From NCBI GenBank assembly GCA_945883425.1, contig CAMCXM010000020.1, positions 1 to 34,933 of the forward strand: 34,933 nt of DNA, read 5' to 3'. This stretch comes from Spirosoma fluviale. GTDB taxonomy: Bacteria; Bacteroidota; Bacteroidia; Cytophagales; Flexibacteraceae. Shown one piece after another: positions 1-7,421 of the stretch (the stretch's first letter is position 1; every line of letters starts with the position of its first letter). The notes beneath the pieces are model-generated. The model ran no database searches and was not told where the DNA came from. It saw only the letters and a program-made list of their open reading frames with translations. The position numbers and the translations under genes are program-made.

Positions 1-95
1 TCATCGAAATACAATTGAACTGCTTGTTGGCCTTCCGGGTCGGAGACCCCTACCTTTTATTAAAAGTTCGTAGTCTCCTTTGGAAAACTATGAAC
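1..95. repeat. Dispersed repeat family A, copy 1 (diverged hairpin)
   Basis: The first 60 bases match 1115-1174 almost exactly and match 7311-7369 closely. The hairpin that follows differs in sequence from the other copies but keeps the fold: GTTCGTAGT (about 68-76) pairs with ACTATGAAC (about 88-96), where copy 2 has GTGCGTAGAG with CTCTACGCAC. No coding sequence is visible. The copy may extend beyond the left edge of the window. Confidence 0.8.
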
Positions 96-202
96 AAGAG
101 GAGGATCGTATCAAAAGTCCGAAGTGCCGTAATCGAACACCTCGGATAGGTGGAGTTGTGCGACAGCTTAAAAAACCGAACCAAAAGAAATAAGCCGAAC
201 TC

Positions 203-236
203 TTGTTTCTAAATATAGAAACTTAATTTAGCTTTG
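203..236 (+). promoter_or_regulatory. Promoter with embedded palindromic operator for the HigBA-like module
   Basis: TAGCTTTG at 229-236 fits the Bacteroidota -7 consensus TAnnTTTG, with a TTG at 203-205 upstream in the -33 position. Between them lies a perfect inverted repeat, GTTTCTA-AATA-TAGAAAC (205-222). A palindrome between the two promoter elements, 39 bases ahead of a toxin/HTH-antitoxin operon, is where an autorepressing antitoxin would be expected to bind. The promoter match is seen directly; the operator role is inferred. Confidence 0.6.
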
Positions 237-260
237 TGATGTTTAGCAAGGCGATATGGA

Positions 261-602
261 ATGAAATATTTTGAAACAAGATTTTTAGAAGAAGCAGAAG
301 AGTTCATTTCAAAACTCGACTCCAAGACAATCAAGAAAATATTTTACAATATTGACCTTGCAGAACAGACAAACGAACCAAAACTTTTAAAGAAACTTCA
401 AAATGACATTTGGGAGTTTCGAACAAAATTCGCAGGACTACAAATCAGACTCCTGGCATTCTGGGACAAGACTGACAACAAAGAAACTTTGATAATAGCG
501 ACCCACGGTTTTGTGAAAAAGGTTGATAAAGTTCCCAAAAACGAAATTGACCGTGCCGAAAGATTAAGAGACAATTATTTCAACAACAAACAGATAAAAT
601 AA
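261..602 (+). CDS. HigB/RelE-like toxin, phage Gp49-like (DUF891) family
   Basis: A 113-residue basic protein of the Gp49-like/HigB group of the RelE superfamily, whose known members are ribosome-dependent mRNA endonucleases. Visible family features are the N-terminal helical region (FLEEAEEFISKLD), the central strand WEFRTKFAGLQIRLLAFWD and the conserved late segment ATHGFVKKVDKVPKNEIDRA, where the lysines and the nearby arginines are typical. The stop is followed after 4 bases by the HTH antitoxin gene, so toxin precedes antitoxin, as is usual for higBA. The ATG at 261 is preceded by a convincing promoter and palindromic operator. No truncation is seen and the length is normal for the family. 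Toxicity is inferred from family and context. Confidence 0.85.
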   Translation: MKYFETRFLEEAEEFISKLDSKTIKKIFYNIDLAEQTNEPKLLKKLQNDIWEFRTKFAGLQIRLLAFWDKTDNKETLIIATHGFVKKVDKVPKNEIDRAERLRDNYFNNKQIK

Positions 603-606
603 GAAG

Positions 607-933
607 ATGGCAACTAAAGAAATCAAGACTCATTCGCTTGCCGAAATGAAGGACAAGTATATCGGCAAAGTTGGAACCGCTGACCGAGACGAATACGAAT
701 ACGAACTTCGTATGGACGTTTTAGGAAAAATGATAAAGTCTGCAAGACAAGAGCGACACTTGACACAAGAAGAACTTGGAAAACTTGTTGGGGTGCAGAA
801 AGCTCAAATTTCCAAGCTTGAGAGCAGTGCCAACAGTGCGACAATTGACACCATTTTGAAAGTGTTTAAGGCGTTAAAAGCAGAGATAAACTTTAACGTA
901 AAACTTGAAGACAACTTTGTTAAACTTGTTTGA
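607..933 (+). CDS. HigA-like XRE-family antitoxin
   Basis: A 108-residue protein with an XRE/Cro-type helix-turn-helix over roughly residues 36-92; the recognition region includes LTQEELGKLVGVQKAQISKLE. The N-terminal 35 residues (KEIKTHSLAEMKDKYIGKVG and on) resemble the toxin-contacting arm of HigA-type antitoxins that pair with Gp49-like toxins. It starts 4 bases after the toxin stop and almost certainly shares its mRNA. Its likely jobs are neutralising the upstream toxin and repressing the operon through the palindrome at 205-222. The gene ends directly against a block of dispersed repeats. Confidence 0.87.
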   Translation: MATKEIKTHSLAEMKDKYIGKVGTADRDEYEYELRMDVLGKMIKSARQERHLTQEELGKLVGVQKAQISKLESSANSATIDTILKVFKALKAEINFNVKLEDNFVKLV

Positions 934-943
934 GAGAAAATAT

Positions 944-1096
944 TCGCTGTCCGGGATGTTCCGAAGGGCATCCAGGACCACATATGATGAGGATTTGTAA
1001 TCCGCCAACCAACTGCCTGTGCCATGGAGCCCAACCGTGGAGGATTTCAAATCCTTGGCATCTGCGTTCGGGATCCGATATCCCGAACAGCTGGGC
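944..1096. repeat. Dispersed repeat family B, copy 1 (two stacked palindromes)
   Basis: It contains AGGATTT-C-AAATCCT (1041-1055) and GTTCGGGAT-CCGAT-ATCCCGAAC (1066-1088), separated by the shared spacer TGGCATCTGC. The same arrangement recurs near 5138-5212 and 7422-7501. A degenerate piece, GAGGATTTGTAATCC (about 988-1002), lies just upstream. Small open frames drawn across this block are not genes. Confidence 0.8.
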
Positions 1097-1114
1097 GCAC
1101 TTTTTTGAACAGTA

Positions 1115-1214
1115 TCATCGAAATACAATTGAACTGCTTGTTGGCCTTCCGGGTCGGAGACCCCTACCTTTTATTCTCAGTGCGTAGAGCCCTTCGGAAC
1201 TCTACGCACAAGTG
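1115..1214. repeat. Dispersed repeat family A, copy 2 (intact hairpin)
   Basis: A 60-base leader nearly identical to bases 1-60 is followed by a perfect 10-bp hairpin, GTGCGTAGAG (1180-1189) with CTCTACGCAC (1200-1209). Its 10-base loop contains CTTCGG, the core of a very stable UUCG tetraloop. It sits between the HigBA-like and MNT/HepT modules, directly after a family B copy. Confidence 0.85.
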
Positions 1215-1283
1215 AAACAGCAACTTAAATAGGAAACCGATCAAAAAAATAGTTGGTATCTGAAAATCAACCTATTTTTGAAT

Positions 1284-1598
1284 ATGTATCTGCAAGACTT
1301 CATCCAAAAGAGAGAATCAGAATTCAAGGAAATCTGCCGCCGGTTTCAGGTGAGACAGCTTTTTGGCTTTGGTTCTTCGATAAGAATGGATTTTGTGCCA
1401 GAGCAAAGCGATGTAGACCTGCTGGTTCAAATTGACATAAGCGACCCACTCGAAAAGGGAGAAGCATTACTGGGTTTATGGGATGCACTTGAAGCGTATT
1501 TTCAACGGAAAGTTGATTTGATGACCCCTGATTCTTTGTGCAATCCGTTTTTAAAGGCAAGCATCGAAAAAAATAAGCAACTGATCTATAAGGGATAG
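1284..1598 (+). CDS. MNT-type minimal nucleotidyltransferase (MntA-like antitoxin)
   Basis: This is a 104-residue minimal nucleotidyltransferase. The active site is visible as G30-S31 (FGFGSS) followed by D43-V-D45 (SDVDLLV), the GS...DxD signature that binds the nucleotide and metal. In characterised MntA/HepT pairs the MNT protein AMPylates a tyrosine on the HEPN toxin and so silences it. A HepT-like frame follows and overlaps the end of this gene. I chose ATG 1284 over TTG 1278. A -7-like element TATTTTTG ends only 3 bases before this ATG, so the transcript may have almost no leader. The C-terminus reads LIYKG; the lysine is discussed under the HepT entry. Confidence 0.85.
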   Translation: MYLQDFIQKRESEFKEICRRFQVRQLFGFGSSIRMDFVPEQSDVDLLVQIDISDPLEKGEALLGLWDALEAYFQRKVDLMTPDSLCNPFLKASIEKNKQLIYKG

Positions 1599-1932
1599 AG
1601 AAGACAAATTACTCACAGACAACCTTCTAGCCATTGATTTGATTGAATCGTTCATGAAAGATTCAGAGTCTTTCGAATTGTACTGTGCTGATGCCAAAAC
1701 GAAAAGTGCCGTAGAGCGGCAACTGGGCATTATTGGGGAGGCCGTCAATCTGTTTCAAAAATTACCACCCACTACGCCACTCGACTCTGCAAGTCAGATT
1801 ATTAGCCTGCGAAACAGAATCATACATGCATACGATGCTTTTGACAACAACATCATCTGGGCCATTGTGAAACGACACCTTCCCGTCCTCAAAGCTGAAG
1901 CATCCATCCGGCTTAGTTCAGGAAAAGTTTAA
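1588..1932 (+). CDS. HepT-like HEPN toxin (DUF86), start codon apparently lost
   Basis: A HEPN-domain RNase of the HepT/DUF86 family. The catalytic and target motif R-x4-H-x-Y is present as RNRIIHAY, and GIIGEAV is a typical family segment. The protein should open with a helix, and the frame encodes a plausible one (REDKLLTDNLLAIDLIESF) that begins over the end of the MNT gene. The first canonical start in frame is TTG 1639, halfway through that helix. Upstream only ATA 1588 is available before an in-frame TGA at 1582. A G at 1590 instead of A would make ATG there and would change the MNT codon AAG to GAG. The coordinates given assume the 1588 start; a start at 1639 gives 97 residues. The toxin may be poorly expressed or inactive. 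Confidence 0.72.
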   Translation: MRDREDKLLTDNLLAIDLIESFMKDSESFELYCADAKTKSAVERQLGIIGEAVNLFQKLPPTTPLDSASQIISLRNRIIHAYDAFDNNIIWAIVKRHLPVLKAEASIRLSSGKV

Positions 1933-1961
1933 TGCACAATTTGTCTACACCCAGCTGGATA

Positions 1962-2297
1962 TTAGCCTTTTATCTCCACCAGGTTTTTAAACACGGATTT
2001 GAATGCAGACAGGTCTGTTTCATCGAGTGTACCAATTCGGATGTACACGGATTCATTTTTCAGTGTCATAATACGGTCACACCTGAGAATGGAATCTACT
2101 CGCAGGCCATTGGATTGAGAAGCGGTTAGCAAAAGTTCATTGGGAAAAAGCGGATAATGGAGTACGGAGGTAATGGCAGCCAGGACAAGATCTCTGAAGC
2201 CATCCGAAGTCTGGCAAATCACAACTGCAGGACGGAGCTTTGCCTGGTTCCAATCCGAAAAAGGAAATGGGATCAGAATAACATCACCCGTTTGCAT
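1962..2297 (-). CDS. MazF/PemK-like endoribonuclease toxin
   Basis: A 111-residue protein of the MazF/PemK/Kid fold, whose members are sequence-specific mRNA interferases. The N-terminal GDVILIPFPFSD, then KLRPAVVI, and later LRVDSILRCDRIMTL are the standard family blocks; the arginine of KLRP and the serine/threonine region near the second block are the usual catalytic area. It overlaps the upstream antitoxin by 14 bases on the same strand, a sign of translational coupling. It is convergent with the HepT-like gene. The frame is intact and of normal length. Confidence 0.85.
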   Translation of the reverse strand: MQTGDVILIPFPFSDWNQAKLRPAVVICQTSDGFRDLVLAAITSVLHYPLFPNELLLTASQSNGLRVDSILRCDRIMTLKNESVYIRIGTLDETDLSAFKSVFKNLVEIKG

Positions 2298-2508
2298 GGC
2301 GCATCTTTTCGAAATAATCCTGGTAAATGTCTTCAGCCGGATTTTCCCAAAACTGAAATCCGTTTGGATTGGACGTCATTTCACGTAGTTCCGATTCGGG
2401 ACTAACTTCCTCCAGAAAAGTAACCAGTACCATCGTATTCGCCTTAATCTCAACTTTTTCAAGAAGCTGAATATTCAGGCCGTTAAAAATTCCTCTGACA
2501 GCAACCAT
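2284..2508 (-). CDS. MazE-like small antitoxin (DUF104/DUF2281-like)
   Basis: A 74-residue acidic protein directly upstream of the MazF-like toxin and overlapping it by 14 bases. The opening MVAVRGIFNGLNIQLLEKVEI and then MVLVTFLEEV match the beta-rich AbrB/DUF104-like DNA-binding folds used by small antitoxins. The tail, rich in E, N and aromatic residues, is the likely toxin-binding arm. The promoter element TACTTTTG (minus strand, 2520-2513) ends 4 bases before the ATG, so the message may be leaderless. The exact family is uncertain; the antitoxin role rests mainly on context. Confidence 0.7.
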   Translation of the reverse strand: MVAVRGIFNGLNIQLLEKVEIKANTMVLVTFLEEVSPESELREMTSNPNGFQFWENPAEDIYQDYFEKMRHANG

Positions 2509-2772
2509 AATTCAAAAGTAAGAATTTTTCGATGCTTTTTTTCCATTGTTTTTTCGTCATTCCCTCACCATAGTGCCTGTCTCTTGTTCGTGGTGTTCCG
2601 CAGGACCACCACGAGCTAAGGATAATAAGCAGAGCCTGTCCCGCATTTCGGGAGACTCCGTCCGTTTGGCCAAATCCTGATGCGACTTCCAAATGCCAAT
2701 GGCAGTTTGATGTTATAAAAATCCTGAATGGTTCAGCAGTTTAATTCACTACCGGGACGGCATGCAAACCCA

Positions 2773-2813
2773 ACTTTTATTCTCAGTGAGCCCTTCGGAA
2801 CTCAACGCACAAG
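2773..2813. repeat. Dispersed repeat family A, partial copy 4
   Basis: Only the hairpin half of the repeat is present, beginning TTTTATTCTCAGTG and ending CTCAACGCACAAGTG. The left arm lacks CGTA relative to copy 2. A wider inverted repeat, CCCAACT (2769-2775) with AGTTGGG (2816-2822) followed by CATTTTTATT, encloses it and could act as a weak plus-strand terminator. Confidence 0.6.
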
Positions 2814-2860
2814 TGAGTTGGGCATTTTTATTGTGTATTACAAAAATATGAGGTCTTGAT

Positions 2861-2896
2861 AAAAAAAACCTATAAGCTCTTCGAACAGCTTATAGG
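2861..2896 (-). terminator. Rho-independent terminator, minus strand
   Basis: A perfect 10-bp stem, CCTATAAGCT (2869-2878) with AGCTTATAGG (2887-2896), has an 8-base loop. On the minus strand it is followed by eight T residues (2868-2861). It lies about 85 bases beyond the original end (2981) of the FISUMP lipoprotein frame and is in the right orientation to end that transcript. Confidence 0.8.
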
Positions 2897-3016
2897 TTTC
2901 CCGGACTATCTGAAAAAAAATTCTCCCGCTTTCAGCGGGGCCCCAAAAGAGTCAAAGGGACAAATTGTCAAAGAGTATTTTTAATCCCTGAGGCAACGGA
3001 CACTAAAGCCATCTTG

Positions 3017-4930
3017 CTAACTGCTGCCGCTCCGGTAGGAACCGCCATTGGTGTAATTCAGGTACCGGTACCAGGCGCCCGCTGTCGAGAGCTCCGTAGA
3101 GGACCACCAGTAGCCGAAGTAGCCAACGTTGTAGTAAGAACCACTGCCGTCACGGAGGCCGCCCGGAAGGCCTGAAAAGCCACTTTCATTGGTTGCACCT
3201 GTATTAGGAGATTGCCAGTCTGTGGTAGTTTTCATTTTTCCTCCCGCAACTAGTCCTCCACCAAGGTAGTCTTCTAAGGTGGTCCATTCTGCATCGCTGG
3301 GCACATGCCAGCCTGCAGGGCATAAGTTTCTGCTATCTGCAACTGCATACCAGTTGTAAAGCTTGCCGAAGGTTGTATCATTGGCGGCATTGTTGTTGTA
3401 AATGGCGTAAGCGCCTGTAGTAGCTGCCTGCCAGGCGGAATTGCTCAGATTCGTTGGTATCGGGTCGCCATTCCTGTACCTGCTTACTTTCAGGTTTTCT
3501 TTCATCCATACTTGGGTACCAATTTGAACCGTTTGGTATGTATTGCCATCAATATCCATAACAGTGTCTATATTGACTCCACTACTGCAGACCTGCAGGT
3601 TCACCGTTGCGTTGCCACCAGTCAGGCTAACCGTCTGGTTGCTGCCTTGCACCCACGGATTGCTGCCATAGGCGGTCAGCGTAAGGTTGCTACCGCAAGC
3701 GGATAGTGAATAATTACCGGATGCATCGATAAAATAAGCTTGTCCGCCTGCCACCACATAGGCCCCGCTGATGGCAGCATTGTTGCAGCCGGTAATCTTT
3801 CCGCTTATCCGGGTCGCATTAGACAGGGTTACATTGATGTCGCTCAGGTTGGTATTGGCTGCAAACGGCCCGATGTTCTGGCTGTATACTTGTGTAAATG
3901 TCCCTCCGCAAGAAGCTTCTGCTGTCAGCGTAAGTGTTTCATCCTTTGGCACAAATCCGCCAAATCGCCCTTCTGCATTGCTCAGCTCGCTGCGGCTGCC
4001 CATGCTCTGGCTGCTTATGCGAATCCGGGCACCAACGAGAGGCTGGCCGCCACTCAGAATACGGCCTTTCAGCTCTATGAAATTATAGGGTACATCGCAG
4101 TTCCAAAATGAAAAATGGCCAACCATCGCATGGTAAAAACTGCCTTCCTTTCCGGCCCGGCCTTCTTTCTTCCAGTATCCTTTGGCCTCATCGTAAGACC
4201 AGAGATCGATACTGTCGGCTGCCAGCAATGCCAGTCCTGCGGGTATGGGAAATTTAATGTGGGCTTTCTTCCCGGCGGCAATCTGCAGTTCCTGGCCTGC
4301 ATCATCCTGCAGTTCGGCTGCCAGCATGCCAAAAGATTTCAGCCCTCGGGTGGCATTGCCATCCATGGCAACAAGATTGCCGGGCATGCGGCTTTCAAAT
4401 TCTGAGGTTGTAGGGTCAATCGATTGAATAAACACCTTTACATTCCCATTGTATGCAGCTCCGTTTTTGGTTACACTTCCCGATTCCAGCATCAGCTGAG
4501 CGCCCGAGGAATGGTTTACCGTACCGCCAACAGAGGCAGACAAGAGGCCAGTCTGGGTTTTCGACAGCAGCCGGATGCGCAGGTTCCCACCGCCTGTGGT
4601 GGGCAGAAAACTCCTCGATCCCGAAAAATAGCCTGCCTTTTCTACCTGCACAAATGCCAGACTACTGTTGCCCGAGGCATTCTTAAGTATAAAAATACCG
4701 TTGTTGTCGGTGGTGGCAGAAAGATTTCCTGCTTTCACAACCGCTCCTGCCAGGGGAACCCCAGCAGCATCCTCCACCTTTCCACTGATGGTCAGGCTGA
4801 TGCTGTTACCCCAGGAATTGGTTCCGGGGTCTGAAGGTTTTTCATCACTGTCCTTTTTACACGAAAACAAAACCGCCACCTGGCAAACCAAAGCAAACAC
4901 GAAAACAAACGAAGAAAGGAACCGATGCAT
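3017..4930 (-). CDS. FISUMP-domain surface lipoprotein, C-terminus cut by an amber codon
   Basis: A 637-residue predicted lipoprotein. The chosen ATG at 4930 gives a clean signal peptide (MHRFLSSFVFVFALVCQVAV) ending in the lipobox LFSC, followed by KKDSDEK. A carboxypeptidase-regulatory-like beta domain follows (SGKVEDAAGVPLAGAVVKAG, then TTDNNGIFILK), then further beta repeats of the same kind (GRILSGGQPLVGARIRI; NAEGRFGGFVPKDETL), and a C-terminal FISUMP domain (DIDGNTYQTVQIGTQVWMKE; CPAGWHVPSDAEWTTLEDYL; WWSST). FISUMP domains normally end in GFSVRCLRD. Here a TAG at 3019-3017 stops the frame first, but the next in-frame codons still read QDGFSVRCLRD and then TAA at 2983-2981. The function of FISUMP proteins is not established; a cell-surface location is expected. 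Confidence 0.85.
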   Translation of the reverse strand: MHRFLSSFVFVFALVCQVAVLFSCKKDSDEKPSDPGTNSWGNSISLTISGKVEDAAGVPLAGAVVKAGNLSATTDNNGIFILKNASGNSSLAFVQVEKAGYFSGSRSFLPTTGGGNLRIRLLSKTQTGLLSASVGGTVNHSSGAQLMLESGSVTKNGAAYNGNVKVFIQSIDPTTSEFESRMPGNLVAMDGNATRGLKSFGMLAAELQDDAGQELQIAAGKKAHIKFPIPAGLALLAADSIDLWSYDEAKGYWKKEGRAGKEGSFYHAMVGHFSFWNCDVPYNFIELKGRILSGGQPLVGARIRISSQSMGSRSELSNAEGRFGGFVPKDETLTLTAEASCGGTFTQVYSQNIGPFAANTNLSDINVTLSNATRISGKITGCNNAAISGAYVVAGGQAYFIDASGNYSLSACGSNLTLTAYGSNPWVQGSNQTVSLTGGNATVNLQVCSSGVNIDTVMDIDGNTYQTVQIGTQVWMKENLKVSRYRNGDPIPTNLSNSAWQAATTGAYAIYNNNAANDTTFGKLYNWYAVADSRNLCPAGWHVPSDAEWTTLEDYLGGGLVAGGKMKTTTDWQSPNTGATNESGFSGLPGGLRDGSGSYYNVGYFGYWWSSTELSTAGAWYRYLNYTNGGSYRSGSS

Positions 4931-5314
4931 ACGGATAATCTGATAATGGCCGCTAAAGGCCGGTGATGTAATGCTGCAAAACTCAACCAACCTTTCCAAT
5001 TCTGCAAGACTTCAGAATCGTTCAAATAATTCATCTTCAATGCCTTCAACAAAAAATGGTCTGGCGTAGTGGAAAAAAGGCTTTTTAAAAATCTTTGATG
5101 CGAAAAAACTTTGTCTGTTTGGGTTGCCTTTATAACTGCCGGGTGGGCAGGCCGACCGTGGAGGATTGCAAATCCTCGTTATCTGCGTTCGGGATGGGAT
5201 ATCCCGAACAGCTGGAGTGCGAGTGCGAGTCTTCGGATTCGCGGGTCGATTTAGATACCTCAACCGTCCTGGATGAGATATCCTTAAGAGCACAAACTGC
5301 AGAATATACAAACC
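4931..5314. other. Intergenic region with repeat family B copy
   Basis: There is no convincing gene. It contains the likely promoter region of the minus-strand lipoprotein gene and a family B repeat at 5135-5212. The plus-strand open frame that crosses it is made of repeat sequence. Confidence 0.6.
5135..5212. repeat. Dispersed repeat family B, copy 2
   Basis: It begins AACTGCCGGGTGGGCAGGCC and then shows GAGGATT-GCA-AATCCTC (5161-5177), TCTGC and GTTCGGGAT-GGGAT-ATCCCGAAC (5187-5209). The stem arms match copies near 1066 and 7475 exactly, while the 5-base loop differs (GGGAT here, CCGAT there). This pattern suggests the arms are the conserved part. Confidence 0.85.
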
Positions 5315-6934
5315 CTACTCACGCTTTTTACCTTGAAAATTCCGGATCAGGACCTGGGGCTTCGGATCGTATTTCTCTGCCTTTTTAAAACGGAGAATAA
5401 AATCCATGTCCTCCACATATGGCTGGAAAGATCTGGAATGTAGAAAGTTGAATTGGGACCGGTAGGTATCCAACACGTAGTGACAGAGCTCAACGGACGT
5501 AGAATCGTCGAGCAGAAATAACCTCATTGCTTTTTCCTGATCCTCGTTCGGATCAAAGTCCCGGTTATCCGGATGAGGTATGCCATAAAAGGGTCCGGGA
5601 TGCAATTCCATCCCTTGTCTGGAATTGAAAAAAAGCAAAAAAATTGAATTCGCTTCTTTTGGATTTACCTGAGTCATATTCACCGGGGTAGGTATTCCAT
5701 CCGAAATCTCTTTTCCTCCCGATTCCTTTGTTACCGTAAACTCAAAAAAGCGTTGGTTGTACACAGGCAGTTCACTACCCAGTTTAAATGTCAAAGGGCC
5801 TGCCGGTTGAAACTGGCTGAACTCCGCGTTCTGTTTTGAAATCGTATCCGCCATGCTCTCTTTTAAATCCGGAACCAGCAGTTGAAAAGCCAGGTGCTCA
5901 TGGTTTTTTTCAAGGATGGATTGTCGGTGTTTTGTGGAGGGACATTCGATCATCATACCCGAAAAATGCCATTGGTTTTGGTACAAAGCCAGACCCAGAT
6001 AGATAAAATCACCCGTTTTAGCTTGTTGAAAATCCTTCATCGTCCAGGTCAGCACCTGTATCTCCGTCGACGTCGGCTGGTGTTCCAGGCGAATGTGGTC
6101 TTTGTTTTGTTCCAGAATCCGGAACAAGCCTAAGGCCTTACCCTGAAAATCAAACCAAGTTTCCGATTCCGGATAGCGACCCTTGTAAAACTCCTTTGCC
6201 CACTGCCAACAGGTCAGGCCCATAAGACGACTTTTGTGTGTATTGGCCAGACTATCATTCATTTCAGAAACCAATTGCGGCATCACGTCCATATTCGACA
6301 GGCCAACCTCCATACTCATTTCCTTAAACTGATCATTCCATTTCTTGTTGATATCCGGATAAAACAAGAAACCACCCAACGACAGTTTCTGAATCGCCAA
6401 CCGGCAATCGTAGTACGTTGGATTTTTTTCCTTGATCAGGTAGGCTTCCTGTAAAATCTTATTCTCCGGCGCTCTTTCCCATTGCTGTTCCAGGTAATTG
6501 AAAATGACCATACCCAGTATTTCAAAATCAAAGCTGGCCGGACCAATAAAAACATCCGAAAGCCAGCAGTTGGTAAAATACCAGATCAGAAAGCGGATGT
6601 CTTCTTCGTTCAGCAATTCCCGATCATATTGCTCATCCGGAACATAAAAGGGAAGCGGCTTTCCGTATTTTTCCTGGTGCAGGCTGATAAACATATCGAA
6701 CAGGCCGATCTCGCTCGCTTTATCTTCCATGTAGCCTACCAGAAAACAGGCCAGATGTTTGAGATCTTCCGAATCCTGGAACAACTTCACTAAAGGTATT
6801 TCCTTATGGATTGAAAGAATATCCAGTACCCCGTTCGCACAGCGAATGTAATGGGTGTCTGCCGCTGCAATCGTATTGTATGGTTTATGTTGCAGCCAGA
6901 ACTTCGGTAAGATCAGATCAGTTTGCTTTTTCAT
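5315..6934 (-). CDS. DUF3843-like protein of unknown function
   Basis: A 539-residue soluble-looking protein with no signal peptide or membrane segment. The N-terminal pattern (FWLQHKPYNTIAAADTHYIR, then LACFLVGYMEDKASEIGL and EEDIRFLIWYFTN) recalls DUF3843, a family seen mainly in Bacteroidota, but this is from memory and has not been tested. The C-terminal half has a run of proline- and acid-rich loops (PHPDNRDFDPNEDQEKAMRL) and no catalytic signature I recognise. It is a single-gene unit flanked by repeats on both sides. The ATG at 6934 is the first in frame. Function unknown. Confidence 0.72.
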   Translation of the reverse strand: MKKQTDLILPKFWLQHKPYNTIAAADTHYIRCANGVLDILSIHKEIPLVKLFQDSEDLKHLACFLVGYMEDKASEIGLFDMFISLHQEKYGKPLPFYVPDEQYDRELLNEEDIRFLIWYFTNCWLSDVFIGPASFDFEILGMVIFNYLEQQWERAPENKILQEAYLIKEKNPTYYDCRLAIQKLSLGGFLFYPDINKKWNDQFKEMSMEVGLSNMDVMPQLVSEMNDSLANTHKSRLMGLTCWQWAKEFYKGRYPESETWFDFQGKALGLFRILEQNKDHIRLEHQPTSTEIQVLTWTMKDFQQAKTGDFIYLGLALYQNQWHFSGMMIECPSTKHRQSILEKNHEHLAFQLLVPDLKESMADTISKQNAEFSQFQPAGPLTFKLGSELPVYNQRFFEFTVTKESGGKEISDGIPTPVNMTQVNPKEANSIFLLFFNSRQGMELHPGPFYGIPHPDNRDFDPNEDQEKAMRLFLLDDSTSVELCHYVLDTYRSQFNFLHSRSFQPYVEDMDFILRFKKAEKYDPKPQVLIRNFQGKKRE

Positions 6935-7310
6935 TTGACGGATTCAAAGCCCCAAAACTGAAAAAGAAAATTTGAACTATTTGAATTTTTCACCCGAAAT
7001 GGAATCAGATCGGCTATGTGTCAATTTTCAGGAAACACAGGAAACAATGCCTGGCTTCTCATATAGCTTCACCTTATTCGGGCGCCTTTTCTGGCAGAGC
7101 TATGCTCGCAAGCTTCGTTTTATCAAACTCGCTTGTACTGCAAGTCCTCAGTGGCTTCACTCCTTCCGGGTGGCTCCTATTGAAAATACCGCAAGGCGGA
7201 GGCGCTATGTTTTTAGACACTGATTGCCAATCTCAATTAGCATGACTTTAGCAGTGGGCGACACTTTCTGTTTCTATCCGGGGCGCAGGGAGCGAGAAGG
7301 CCGGCCTGAA

Positions 7311-7409
7311 ATCGAAATACAATTGAACTGCTTGTTGGCCTACCGGGACTGAGACCCCTACCTTTTATTCAAAGTGCGTAGAGCCCTTCGGAACTCAACG
7401 CACAAGTGA
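7311..7409. repeat. Dispersed repeat family A, copy 3
   Basis: It matches copy 2 along its whole length with scattered changes. The hairpin keeps GTGCGTAGAG but the right arm is CTCAACGCAC, giving one mismatch in the 10-bp stem. The CTTCGG loop core is kept. Here family A precedes family B; at 944-1214 the order is B then A. Confidence 0.85.
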
Positions 7410-7421
7410 TTTACTAGGTTT

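Larger units (their letters stand above)
2509..2980. other. Gene-free stretch with hairpins and a partial repeat
   Basis: I see no gene here. It holds a hairpin TCGTGGTG/CACCACGA (2588-2595 with 2607-2614), a partial copy of repeat family A (about 2773-2813) whose stem has lost 4 bases on one side, and the terminator hairpin listed separately. Confidence 0.6.

Noticed and set aside
930-1215. Plus-strand open frames over 930-1215
   Set aside because: They consist entirely of dispersed repeats A and B, and similar reading frames appear wherever those repeats occur.
2483-2692. 69-codon minus-strand open frame upstream of the MazE-like gene
   Set aside because: It runs through hairpin-rich intergenic sequence and overlaps the promoter and start of the antitoxin gene; no family resemblance.
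3512-4943. Plus-strand open frames of 60-136 codons over the FISUMP lipoprotein gene
   Set aside because: They are shadows; the minus-strand frame has a lipobox signal peptide and recognisable domains throughout.
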